A stretch of 36,118 nt of DNA from CALXCT01 sp964422185 (GCA_964422185.1 CAYRAG010000014.1:1-36118), one strand, 5' to 3'; shown: positions 15,154-23,126, numbered from the stretch's first letter. Program-made: numbers and translations. Notes: generated by a model not told the origin, from the letters alone.

Positions 15154-16137
15154 CTATCCGAAGTTCCGGTGGAGCAGCTCGTGCTCGCGGCCCTCAATGA
15201 GCTCAGACCAGACCCGCTGCACCGGCCCGTTCTCCTGGGACGCCCGGATGGCGCACCCCTGATCCGTCTGATACAGGCCCTGGCTGCGCTGTCCCCTGCT
15301 GCGCAGGTTGGTGTAGACATCCGTGGGCTGGCCGCCGCCCATGAGGCAGCCGCCGGGACAGGCCATGACCTCCACCAGCTCGTACTGCTCCGCGCCGGAT
15401 CTGAGGTTGTCCAGCAGCGCGGCGGCATTGGCCAGGCCGCTGACCACCGCAATGCGGATGGTGCGCCCGCCGGCCTCCAGGTCAATGCGCTTGATGCCGT
15501 CAAAGCCGCGGACGCCGCAGGTCTCCGTCCAGGTGTAGCCGGAGAAGCCCAGTTTGGGCGCCAGATAGCGGAGCACCGCCTCCGTCACGCCGCCTGTGGC
15601 GCCGAAGAGGGTGCCGGCGCCGGAGCCGGCCCGGAACGGCTCGTCCGCCTCGCTCTCCGGGCAGTCGCTGACGCGGATGCCGGCCTCCTCTATCATCTCC
15701 AGCAGCTCCGCCGTGGTGAGGGAGTAGTCGATATCCTGCCTGCCGCCGGTGGCGGATTCCGGACGCAGAATTTCCGCCTTTTTCGCGGTGCAGGGCATGA
15801 TGGATACGACCACCGCCTGTTTTCCCGCGGTTTCCGCCTGCCGGTCGTACCGGGCGCGGATGACGGCGCCCAGCATCTGCTGCGGGGAGCGGCAGGTGGA
15901 GAGATTCGGGACAAATTCCGGGTAGCGCTCCTCGCAGAACTTCACCCAGCCGGGGCAGCAGCTGGTGAACAGCGGCAGCGGCCCGCCCTCCGTCAGGCGC
16001 CGGAGGAACTCGTTGCCCTCCTCGATGACCGTCAGATCCGCGCCGAACACGGTGTCGTAGACCCGGTCAAAGCCCAGCCTGCGCAGGGCGCCCACCACCC
16101 GGGCAAACGAGTTGGCGCCCTCGGGGAAGCCGGACTG
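15154..16137 (-). CDS. [FeFe] hydrogenase, catalytic H-cluster domain (5' part lost in gap)
   Basis: 327 residues are visible, from the gap edge to a TAG. All three H-cluster signatures are intact: TSCCPGW (L1), MPCTAKKAE (L2) and EVMACPGGCLMGGGQP (L3), giving the four cysteines that hold the [4Fe-4S] part and the bridge to the 2Fe subsite. The C-terminus ends in the small-subunit-like helix (SQENGPVQRVWSELIEGREHELLHRNFG). The N-terminal iron-sulfur domains (ferredoxin-like modules, normally 100-200 residues or more) would lie in the N gap, so the hydrogenase subtype (monomeric, bifurcating, sensory) cannot be told. It lies downstream of, and on the same strand as, a Mo/W enzyme gene. Because H-cluster residues are complete, a catalytic role in H2 production or uptake is more likely than a degenerate sensor (inference). 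Confidence 0.93.
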   Translation of the reverse strand, partial: QSGFPEGANSFARVVGALRRLGFDRVYDTVFGADLTVIEEGNEFLRRLTEGGPLPLFTSCCPGWVKFCEERYPEFVPNLSTCRSPQQMLGAVIRARYDRQAETAGKQAVVVSIMPCTAKKAEILRPESATGGRQDIDYSLTTAELLEMIEEAGIRVSDCPESEADEPFRAGSGAGTLFGATGGVTEAVLRYLAPKLGFSGYTWTETCGVRGFDGIKRIDLEAGGRTIRIAVVSGLANAAALLDNLRSGAEQYELVEVMACPGGCLMGGGQPTDVYTNLRSRGQRSQGLYQTDQGCAIRASQENGPVQRVWSELIEGREHELLHRNFG

Positions 16138-16237
16138 NNNNNNNNNNNNNNNNNNNNNNNNNNNNNNNNNNNNNNNNNNNNNNNNNNNNNNNNNNNNNNN
16201 NNNNNNNNNNNNNNNNNNNNNNNNNNNNNNNNNNNNN
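16138..16237. other. Assembly gap (100 N)
   Basis: Exactly 100 undetermined bases, the conventional placeholder for a gap of unknown size. It removes the last few residues of the Mo/W oxidoreductase and the start of the hydrogenase, and may hide one or more complete genes, such as an iron-sulfur electron carrier. Confidence 0.98.
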
Positions 16238-18371
16238 GGTAGTAGCGCTCCTCGATGCGGCAGTCCCGGTTCTTGTAGATATTGCACAGCAGACAGCGCA
16301 GCTGGTACGAGCCCATATAGGGGTCGCAACCGTCGTCGCAGCTGGTGAGGAGATTGGCGTTGGACTCGTTCCAGCCGTAATCCGGGGCGCCGGCCTCCGG
16401 GTACCACCACCCGAAGTCGCAGTGGATCACTCTCGGGTCGATGTCCGGATCCAGTTTCGCCTTCTGGGTGATCCGGCCCCGGAAAGTGCGGATCCAGACC
16501 CAGTCGCCCTCCTGGATGCCGCAGGCGGCGGCGGTATCCGGATGGATGCGCACCAGCGGGAACGGATACTGTCTGCGCAGGGAGCGGATCTGGCGGTTGT
16601 TGGAGATGAAGTACTGCATGCGCCGGCCGCCCAGACTCAGGATGTACGGGAACTGGTATTTCAGATCCGGGCGGCTCACCGGCGTCACCGGCGGCTCTTT
16701 CCAGAACGGCAGGGGATCCCCGCCCAGCTGCTCCAGCTCCGTGGACCAGAACTCGTATTTCCCCGTGGGCGTGGGGAAACCGCCCCGGGTTTTGTAGTTG
16801 TAGTATCTGCGCTTGGGCGTGTAGTAGCCCAGCTCTTTCAGATCGTCAAAAGTCATGCCCTCCAGTTCCGGGAAGCGCTCCGCCATCTCCGAGAGCTCCT
16901 GATTGAGAAGCTCTTTCTGGCTGCCGGCGCCGTAGTCCAGACCCATCCGCTGACACAGCTCCAGGAAAATGTCCTCGTCCGGGCGGCACTCCCCCGTCTG
17001 CACCACTTTCTGCTGGCACAGGATGGTGTGCTCGGCAAACTCCGGCATGGTGAACACGCAGTCCACCTCCGGCCAGAGCGCCGCGGGCAGCACGATGTCC
17101 GCAATGGCCGCCGTGGGGGTCATGAAGATGTCCGTGCACACGAAGAAATCCAGATCCAGCAGGCACTCCCGCACTCTCGCGCTGTCCGGCAGGGAGAGCA
17201 GGGTGTTGTTCGCGAAAGACAGCATGGCCCGGATCTTGTATGGGTACTCCGTGCGGATGGCGTCCAGCACCTCGTGGGGATTGGCGTACGGCTTGAGCAT
17301 CCGGTAGGGGTAGCTGTTGAGCAGTTTGGAACCCGGCTCCCGGGGCTCCCGCTTGGTGGGGACAATGTGTTTGCTCTCCACAAAGCCGCCCGGCACATCG
17401 TAGCTGCCCAGCAGCGCCGGCAGCATGTAGATGGCCCGGCTGGTCTGCGTGGCGTTGAACCCGTGCTCAAAGGCACAGCCCCACTCCAGGCTCATGGGCG
17501 TGTGTTCCGCCATCATCCGCGCCGCCGCGGCAATCTGCTCTTTCGGAACCCAGGTAATCTGAGAGACCGTGTCCAGGTCGTACTCCAGGCAGCGCTGCCG
17601 GAGCTCCTCGAACCCGAAGGTCCAATTGTCCACAAACTCGTGGTCGTAGAGATCCTCCTGGATAATCACCTGGAGAATGCCCAGCGCCAGGGCGCCGTCC
17701 GTGCCGGGCCGGAGCCGCAGCCAGAGATCCGCGTGGGCGGCCAGCTCCGTCTTCAGGGGGTCAATGACGATGAACTTCGTCCCGTGCTGCGCACAGCGCT
17801 TCGGATGCCACTGCAGCTCCCCGTCCGCGCCGCTGACCGCGGGATTGGCGCCCCAGACCACGATGCACGCCGGCTCTTTCTCCCCGTAGTAATCCACACA
17901 GCCGTAAGTGCCGGAGGTGGAGAAGCCCGCGTTCTTCCGCGGCCCGATGCAGATCAGCGCCCCGGAGGAGGTGATGTTGGGCGTGCCCAGCGCACGGGTA
18001 AACCGCCAGAGGTAGGGCACGAGATGCCGCCCGGTTCCCGTGATGGCCGAGATGCACTCCGGCCCGTATGTGTCCCGGAGCTCCGTCAGCTTCCCGGCGA
18101 TCTCATCCAGTGCCTCATCCCAGCTGATCCGCTCAAACTCCCCGCTGCCGCGCTCCCCCACACGGCGCAGGGGGTACAGCAGACGATCCGGGTGGTACAT
18201 CTGCTCGATGATCGTCATGCCTTTCTCACAGGCGTGCCCCTGATTGAGCGGCGCGTCCGGATCCGGCCGGACTTTCGTCACCTTTCCGTCCTCCACGGTA
18301 AGGATGTGGACACAGCCGCCGTGACAGCCTCTGCAGGCGGCGCGAAACTCATTTTCTCTCAGCTTCTCCAT
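16238..18371 (-). CDS. Molybdenum/tungsten bis-MGD oxidoreductase, non-FDH type (3' end in gap)
   Basis: 711 residues are visible, nearly full length for the DMSO reductase superfamily. The N-terminal [4Fe-4S] motif is C13-x2-C16-x3-C20 plus C48-E-K50. The predicted metal ligand is Cys141 in ALICIGPRKNAGF. It is followed by Ile, not by the His typical of formate dehydrogenase, and the codon is TGC, so it is not selenocysteine. MGD-binding landmarks: VVWGANPAVS, FIVIDPLKTELAAHADLWL, PGTDGALALG, and the C-terminal molydopterin dinucleotide-binding domain (PLVRIHPDTAAACGIQEGDWV). There is no Tat signal, so it is cytoplasmic. The Cys-Ile pair and Lys50 recall acetylene hydratase, but the residue after the second cluster cysteine is His17, not the catalytic Asp. 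Substrate unknown. GGGAGAGG precedes the ATG at 18371. Confidence 0.9.
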
Positions 18372-18696
18372 GCGTACCTCTCCCCTCTCCCGGTTTCCGG
18401 CCTCCCGGGCTCTGTCCGCCAGGCCGGAACAGTTTCATGATACGCTGCCCGCGGGGAAAAGGGAAATGCGAAGTTGGAATTGTACTATTAAATATGTGAA
18501 TCTTAAAAGCTCTTCTATCTATATTCTTGATAGTATAGATCCCGGGAAACCCGCTCTGTGACAGGCTTTCCCGGGATTTTGGCAAATCCGCGGAAACCCG
18601 GCTGTCCCCTGCCAGGGCGTCAGGCGCCGGCCTGCCCGGGCGGCAGATTTTTTCGCGGCGTGTTTCCTCCGGGAGCTGTACTCCGTTGATTTTATC
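18372..18696. other. Intergenic region with AT-rich tract and strong inverted repeat
   Basis: This divergent gap between the Mo/W oxidoreductase and tRNA-Ser(GCU) has no gene I can support. 18474-18538 is AT-rich in GC-rich surroundings and includes the inverted repeat ATCTATA/TATAGAT (18517-18540). On the minus strand, TACAAT (near 18479-18484) and TATCAT (near 18436-18441) are possible -10 boxes for the oxidoreductase, without good -35 partners. Redox or metal control could act here; no known operator is recognised. Confidence 0.45.
18539..18580. terminator. Orphan perfect 11-bp hairpin with T-run on +
   Basis: ATCCCGGGAAA (18539-18549) pairs exactly with TTTCCCGGGAT (18567-18577) across a 17-base loop and continues into TTTT on +. 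It looks like a rho-independent terminator, yet no + strand gene ends here. It could end a short unannotated RNA started in the AT-rich tract, or block antisense transcription. Confidence 0.5.
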
Positions 18697-18725
18697 TTGA
18701 CAGCGGTTTCCGGCGGGACTATAAT
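18697..18725 (+). promoter_or_regulatory. Consensus promoter of tRNA-Ser(GCU)
   Basis: TTGACA (18697-18702), 17 bases, TATAAT (18720-18725): a full sigma-A consensus, the strongest-looking promoter in the window. Confidence 0.92.
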
Positions 18726-18794
18726 GGGACTGCAGGCGGACGGAGAGGAGCCGCCGCGCTGCCAAAAAATATCGACCTGAATTCTTAGAGCCAT

Positions 18795-18886
18795 GCAGAA
18801 GTACCCAAGTGGCTATAAGGGGCTCCCCTGCTAAGGGAGTAGGCGGGTAAAACCGTGCGGGGGTTCGAATCCCCCCTTCTGCGCCA
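18795..18886 (+). tRNA. tRNA-Ser (anticodon GCU)
   Basis: Acceptor GCAGAAG with CTTCTGC, discriminator G, encoded CCA. Anticodon loop CTGCTAA (GCT) sits on a CTCCC/GGGAG stem. It has a long class II variable arm and T-loop TTCGAAT. Confidence 0.97.
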
Positions 18887-18924
18887 GAAAGTTTCGCGTC
18901 CAAAGCGCGGGGCTTTCTTTTTTT
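18886..18924 (+). terminator. Terminator of tRNA-Ser(GCU)
   Basis: A long stem (AGAAAG with CTTTCT, four G-U pairs, then CGCG/CGCG) is followed by seven T at 18918-18924. The stem starts directly at the tRNA 3' end. Confidence 0.8.
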
Positions 18925-18947
18925 GTGCGCGGCCACCGGTAAGGATG

Positions 18948-18995
18948 AAAAAGCGCCCCGCTCTCCGCCGGAACCGGCGGGAAGAGGGGCGCTTT
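18948..18995 (-). terminator. Terminator of the Na/Pi cotransporter gene
   Basis: Stem AAAGCGCCCC (18950-18959) with GGGGCGCTTT (18986-18995) and an inner CCGCCGG/CCGGCGG helix. On the minus strand it runs into five T. It may also act on +. Confidence 0.85.
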
Positions 18996-19009
18996 CCTTT
19001 CCTGAAATC

Positions 19010-20764
19010 TCAGGCCAGGCGGTACTTCTGCTGATACTCCTCGTAGGCGGAGACAAACTTGGGGTCTTTCCCGGTCTTGATCTCCTGGAGGTAGCGGTGG
19101 GTGTCGTAGGACGCCTGGGCGGTCTGGATCATACAGGCGGCCACATTGGAGCAGTGATCCGAGATGCGCTCGTAGTCCGCCAGCAGGTCGCCGAGAATGA
19201 GGCCCAGCTCCACGGAGCAGGCGCCGGATTTCAGGCGCTCCACATGGCGATCCCGGACGACGCCGGTCAGGTTGTCGATGACCTCCTCCAGCGGCTCCAC
19301 CCGGGAGGCCAGCTCCCGATCCTCTTTTGCGAACGCCTCCGTGGTCATGGTCAGGATCTCCGTCACGGCCGCGGACAGGGTGGTCAGCTCCTGGCGGGCG
19401 GCGTCGGAGAAGCTCAGCTGGCGCTGCGCCACCTGGGCGGCGCCCTTGCTGATGCTCAGGGCGTGATCCCCGATGCGCTCCAGATCCGTGATGGAGTGGA
19501 GCATCTGGGAGACCTCGTTGCTCTCCTGCCCGCTGATGGAGCAGGCGGACAGCTTGATGAGGAATGTGCCCAGGGTGTCCTCCAGCTCATCCAGCTCTTT
19601 CTCGGAGTCGGCGATGCTCTTCTCCGTCTGTTCATCGTAGTTCTGCACCAGGTTGATGGCGCTCACAGCGGCCATCCTGGACAGGTCGGCCATTTCCACC
19701 ACATTCTCGCGGCACTTGACCACCGCGAAGCCGGGGGACTGGAGCAGACGGTCGTCCAGCAGGACATAGTTCTCGCCGCTGGTCTTCTTGTCGTCCCGGA
19801 TGACGAAGCAGGCCAGCTTCTCCAGCTGCTTCGTGAACGGGAGCAGGAACACGGTGGTGGCGATATTGAAGATGCTGTGCACCACGGCGATGCTCCACAT
19901 GTCAATGGGGTCGTCCACAAAGGAGAAGTGGCAGAAGAAGTTGGCGGTGTAGAACAGCACCAGGCAGATCACCGTGCCGATGACATTGAAGCTGACATGG
20001 ATGAAGCCCACGCGCTTGGCGCTCTTGTTGGCGCCCACGCCGGACAGCACGGCGGTCAGGCAGGTGCCGATGTTCTGGCCCATGATGATGGGGATGGCCA
20101 TGCCGAAGGTGACATTGCCGGTGGCGGACAGGGCCTGCAGAATGCCCACGGACGCCGCGGAGGACTGCACGATGATGGTCAGCACGGCGCCGGCGATCAC
20201 GCCCAGGATGGGGTTCTTGAACAACAGAAGCAGATTGGTAAACTCCGGCATGTCCGCCAGGGGGCTCACGGCCTCTTTCATGATGATGGTGCCGTACATC
20301 AGGATGGAGAAGCCCAGCATGATGTTGCCCACGCTCTTCATCTTGTCTTTTTTGGACGCGCTGCGCAGGATAATGCCCAGCAGAGCGATGACCGGGGAGA
20401 AGTTCTCCGGCTTGAGCATCTGCATCAGCAGAGAGTCGCCCTCAATGCCGGACAGGGACAGGATCCACGCGGTGAGTGTCGTGCCGATGTTCGAGCCCAT
20501 AATGACGCCGATGCTCTGGCCCAGCTCCATGATTCCGGAGTTGACCAGGCCCACCAGCATGACGGTGACCGCCGTGGACGACTGGATGGCCACCGTGATG
20601 CCCGCGCCTAAAAGCAGGCTCTTGAACGGGTTGGAGGTCATCTTGCGCAGAACGCTCTCCAGATGACCGCCGGCGAGTTTCTCCAGGTTGCTGGACATCG
20701 TGCTCATGCCGAACAGGAAGAACGCGATGCCTCCGCACAGGGCAAATACGGCAAAGATATCCAA
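19010..20764 (-). CDS. Na+/phosphate cotransporter with C-terminal PhoU-like domain
   Basis: 584 aa. The two inverted NptA/PNaS repeats carry the hallmark QSS motifs: VAIQSSTAVTVMLVGLVNSG near residue 60 and IIVQSSAASVGILQAL near 200, each followed by a GSNIGT or GQNIGT segment. After about eight membrane helices, the region from roughly 340 is a cytoplasmic PhoU-like helical bundle (SITDLERIGDHALSISKGAA; LGDLLADYERISDHCSNVAA). It imports inorganic phosphate with sodium. The start is a TTG at 20764 with GGGGGA 11 bases upstream; the nearer ATG at 20774 is out of frame. It lies downstream of a phased Pho-type operator and of phoBR-like genes, so phosphate starvation control is likely. Confidence 0.95.
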   Translation of the reverse strand: MDIFAVFALCGGIAFFLFGMSTMSSNLEKLAGGHLESVLRKMTSNPFKSLLLGAGITVAIQSSTAVTVMLVGLVNSGIMELGQSIGVIMGSNIGTTLTAWILSLSGIEGDSLLMQMLKPENFSPVIALLGIILRSASKKDKMKSVGNIMLGFSILMYGTIIMKEAVSPLADMPEFTNLLLLFKNPILGVIAGAVLTIIVQSSAASVGILQALSATGNVTFGMAIPIIMGQNIGTCLTAVLSGVGANKSAKRVGFIHVSFNVIGTVICLVLFYTANFFCHFSFVDDPIDMWSIAVVHSIFNIATTVFLLPFTKQLEKLACFVIRDDKKTSGENYVLLDDRLLQSPGFAVVKCRENVVEMADLSRMAAVSAINLVQNYDEQTEKSIADSEKELDELEDTLGTFLIKLSACSISGQESNEVSQMLHSITDLERIGDHALSISKGAAQVAQRQLSFSDAARQELTTLSAAVTEILTMTTEAFAKEDRELASRVEPLEEVIDNLTGVVRDRHVERLKSGACSVELGLILGDLLADYERISDHCSNVAACMIQTAQASYDTHRYLQEIKTGKDPKFVSAYEEYQQKYRLA

Positions 20765-20849
20765 GGTGAGTCATTCCCCCATTCCGTCCGGCGCTCTGTC
20801 GCGCCGGCTCCTCTTCCTTCCCTGCTGTCTGGAAAACCGGGGATACGCT

Positions 20850-20910
20850 TGTAAAGAGCGTATAAAATCTTTGTAAAGTTCAGGGGACGGAAATGTAAAA
20901 TCCATGTAAA
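20850..20910 (-). promoter_or_regulatory. PhoB/PhoP-type operator: five hexamers in an 11-bp register
   Basis: On +, TGTAAA starts at 20850, 20872, 20894 and 20905, and TATAAA at 20861. Every start differs by a multiple of 11; only the slot at 20883 is degenerate. Read on the minus strand, toward the cotransporter, this is TTTACA-N5 repeated, matching the TT(A/T/C)ACA-N5 boxes bound by PhoP in Bacillus (family knowledge). It lies 86-146 bases before the cotransporter start. A clear -10 could not be assigned. Confidence 0.8.
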
Positions 20911-20923
20911 ATCCTGCCGGGGC

Positions 20924-21023
20924 NNNNNNNNNNNNNNNNNNNNNNNNNNNNNNNNNNNNNNNNNNNNNNNNNNNNNNNNNNNNNNNNNNNNNNNNNNNNN
21001 NNNNNNNNNNNNNNNNNNNNNNN
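20924..21023. other. Assembly gap (100 N)
   Basis: Exactly 100 undetermined bases of unknown real length between the Pho operator and the sensor kinase. The sequence resumes at the kinase stop codon. Genes of the phosphate regulon (for example phoU or a pst gene) could be missing here; this cannot be judged from the window. Confidence 0.98.
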
Positions 21024-22346
21024 TCAGGCGCCGGGCGGCGGCTCGAACTCCACGGTAATCTCCGTGCCCACATTCACCGTGCTCTGCACCGTGATCTTTG
21101 CGTTGTGGGCCTCCGCCACATGTTTGACGATGGACAGCCCCAGGCCGGTGCCGCCGGTGGCCCGGGAGTGGCTCCTGTCCACCCGGTAGAACCGCTCGAA
21201 AATCCGGCTCTGGTGCTCTTTCGGGATCCCGATGCCCGTGTCCTTCACGGACAGGCGGCCCGGCCCGACCTCAATGACCACGGAGCCGTTGTCCCGGTTG
21301 TACTTGATGGCGTTTTCCGTCAGGTTATAGACCAGCTCCCACAGCTGGGTGCGGTTGCCGGAGAGGGTGTACTCCGTGCCCCGGACGGCCAGGCTGATGC
21401 CGCGCCGCGCCGCCTCCGGCTCCAGGGTGCGCTCGCACTCCCGGGCCAGGGAGAGCAGCTCCACCGGCTCGCGCTGGATCTCCTGGCCGGCGGACTCGTC
21501 CAGCTGGGACAGGCGGATGATATCCGCGATGAGATTGAGCAGCCGGCTGGCCTCCCGGCGGATCTCCCCGGCAAACCGGGGGATGTCCTCCTCCCTGGCC
21601 AGGCCGGTCTCGATCATCTCCGCGTAGCCGGAGATGGTGGTCAGGGGCGTCTTCAGCTCGTGGGACACATTGGCGGTGAACTCCTGGCGCATCTGCTGCC
21701 GGGTGCCCCGCAGCGTCTGCACCTCCCGCACCAGGGGCGCCAGCTCCGGGTAGACGCGCCGGCTGTCCGCGGGCGCGGCGGGATCCTCCAGCGCGGCGGG
21801 CAGATCTTTCACCGGCTTCATAATCCGGCGCGTCCCGATGGCCGCCAGACACACGGCCAGGCCCAGCAGAATCACAAAGCTGCCCAGCAGGCCCGGAGAC
21901 GCGCTGCCCAGCATGAGCGGCAGCGTGGTGGCGGGGGCGGACACCCGCAGGATGTTCCCGTCCCCCAGCATCCGGGCGTAGTAGAAGTCCTGCCGGCCCA
22001 GCGTGGCGGACGCCCGGGCGGCGCGGCCGGTGCCCTCAGAGATGGCCTGGGCGATCTCCGGGCGGCTGAGGTGGTTCTCCAGCGCACCGGCCTGGGCGTC
22101 CGTGTCGTAGAGCACCCTGCCGTCCGGGGAGACCAGCGTCACCCGGAGCAGATCCTCCCCGTACACGGACAGATCCGTGAGGCCGCCCCGGTCGTAGGCG
22201 GCCGCGATGGCGTCCCCGGTGACGGACAGATCCCCCTGCACCTGATCCTGCACCGTCCCGAAAAACGCGATGACCGTCAGGGCCATGGCCGCGAGGGCGG
22301 AGATCAGGCCGGTATAGCACAGACTGAGCGTGACTTTGCTCTCCAT
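21024..22346 (-). CDS. PhoR-like sensor histidine kinase
   Basis: 440 aa. TM1 about 8-30, an extracytoplasmic domain, TM2 about 152-170, a linker, then the dimerisation helix FTANVSHELKTPL with phospho-acceptor H229. The ATP domain follows with the N box (NLTENAIKYN), G1 (DTGIGIP), F box (RIFERFYRVD) and G2 (GGTGLGLSIVKH), all intact. The sequence around the H and F boxes is PhoR-like. The gene lies five bases after the response regulator. The adjacent Pho-type operator and phosphate transporter support phosphate sensing (inference). The gene is complete: its TGA is the first triplet after the gap. Confidence 0.9.
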   Translation of the reverse strand: MESKVTLSLCYTGLISALAAMALTVIAFFGTVQDQVQGDLSVTGDAIAAAYDRGGLTDLSVYGEDLLRVTLVSPDGRVLYDTDAQAGALENHLSRPEIAQAISEGTGRAARASATLGRQDFYYARMLGDGNILRVSAPATTLPLMLGSASPGLLGSFVILLGLAVCLAAIGTRRIMKPVKDLPAALEDPAAPADSRRVYPELAPLVREVQTLRGTRQQMRQEFTANVSHELKTPLTTISGYAEMIETGLAREEDIPRFAGEIRREASRLLNLIADIIRLSQLDESAGQEIQREPVELLSLARECERTLEPEAARRGISLAVRGTEYTLSGNRTQLWELVYNLTENAIKYNRDNGSVVIEVGPGRLSVKDTGIGIPKEHQSRIFERFYRVDRSHSRATGGTGLGLSIVKHVAEAHNAKITVQSTVNVGTEITVEFEPPPGA

Positions 22347-22351
22347 ACGCC

Positions 22352-23035
22352 CTAGCGCCCCCGGCCGCTGAGCTGATAGCCCACATTGCGCACGGTGTGG
22401 ATGAGGGCGCCGCTGGCGCCCAGCTTCTGCCGCAGCGTCTTGATGTGCACATCCACCGTGCGGGTGCTGCCCTCGTAGTCAAAGCCCCACACGCGCTCCA
22501 TGATCACATCCCGGCTGAGCACCAGCTCGGGATTGCGCAGGAACAGCCGCAGCAGCTCGTACTCCTTGTAGGTGAGCTCGCAGGGCGCACCGTCCGCGGT
22601 CACCTGGCGCCTGGCGTCCTCCATGCGGATGCCGCCGTACTCCAGCACACCGCTCTCCTCCGGCTCCTGAACGGTGCGGCGCAGACGCGCCCGGACCCGG
22701 GACACCAGCTCCATGATCCCGAACGGCTTGCTGATATAGTCGTCCGCGCCCAGATCCAGGCCGCGGACGGTGTCCATCTCCGTGCTCTTGGCAGTCACCA
22801 GGATCACCGGGATCTCCGCCGTCCGGGCGGATCGCTTGAGCTCCTGCAGGATGTCCAGGCCGTCCCGGCCGGGCAGCATGATGTCCAGCAGGATGAGGCC
22901 GGGGATCTCCCGGTTCAGCGCCTGGAACAGCTCCGCGCCGGTGGTGAAGCCCTCCGTCTCAAAGCCGCTGTTGTTCAGGGCGTAGCACTCCATCTCCCGG
23001 ATCCCCTCGTCGTCCTCCACGATAAATACCCGCAA
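22352..23035 (-). CDS. PhoB/PhoP-like OmpR-family response regulator
   Basis: 227 aa. Receiver domain with acidic pocket D8-D9, phospho-acceptor D51 in LLLDIMLPGRDGL, the VTAKS Thr and the SKPFG Lys. The C-terminal winged helix-turn-helix has LTYKEYELLRLFLRN, ending STRTVDVHIKTLRQKLG and IHTVRNVGYQL. The start is a TTG at 23035 (MRVFIVEDDEG), with AGGAGG nine bases upstream. It precedes the PhoR-like gene and is the best candidate to bind the 11-bp-phased repeats in front of the phosphate cotransporter. Confidence 0.92.
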   Translation of the reverse strand: MRVFIVEDDEGIREMECYALNNSGFETEGFTTGAELFQALNREIPGLILLDIMLPGRDGLDILQELKRSARTAEIPVILVTAKSTEMDTVRGLDLGADDYISKPFGIMELVSRVRARLRRTVQEPEESGVLEYGGIRMEDARRQVTADGAPCELTYKEYELLRLFLRNPELVLSRDVIMERVWGFDYEGSTRTVDVHIKTLRQKLGASGALIHTVRNVGYQLSGRGR

Positions 23036-23082
23036 CGCGCTCTGCCTCCTCTTCTCCCCCGCGCCCCGGGGACGCGGTCATG

Positions 23083-23126
23083 ACAAACGCGCCGGCAGGA
23101 TGTTGCGGTCCTGCCGGCGCGTTTGT
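23083..23126 (-). terminator. Perfect 18-bp hairpin between the SLH-GH25 gene and the phoB-like gene
   Basis: ACAAACGCGCCGGCAGGA (23083-23100) and its exact complement (23109-23126) enclose an 8-base loop. It follows the stop of the minus-strand SLH-GH25 gene, so it should terminate or strongly stabilise that transcript. The T-run is short (TTTGT), so termination may be leaky and phoBR might receive readthrough. Confidence 0.65.

Noticed and set aside
16238..18371. Formate dehydrogenase, possibly with selenocysteine
   Set aside because: The active-site residue is Cys encoded by TGC and is followed by Ile instead of the His expected for formate dehydrogenases. No in-frame TGA or SECIS-like need is seen.
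16238..18371. Acetylene hydratase
   Set aside because: The Cys-Ile pair and Cys-x-Lys fit, but the catalytic Asp next to the second cluster cysteine is His17, and many uncharacterised relatives share the Cys-Ile pair.
20442..20774. Alternative ATG start of the Na/Pi cotransporter at 20774
   Set aside because: It is in a different frame and yields an Arg/His-rich product. The family N-terminus (MDIFAVF) matches the TTG at 20764.
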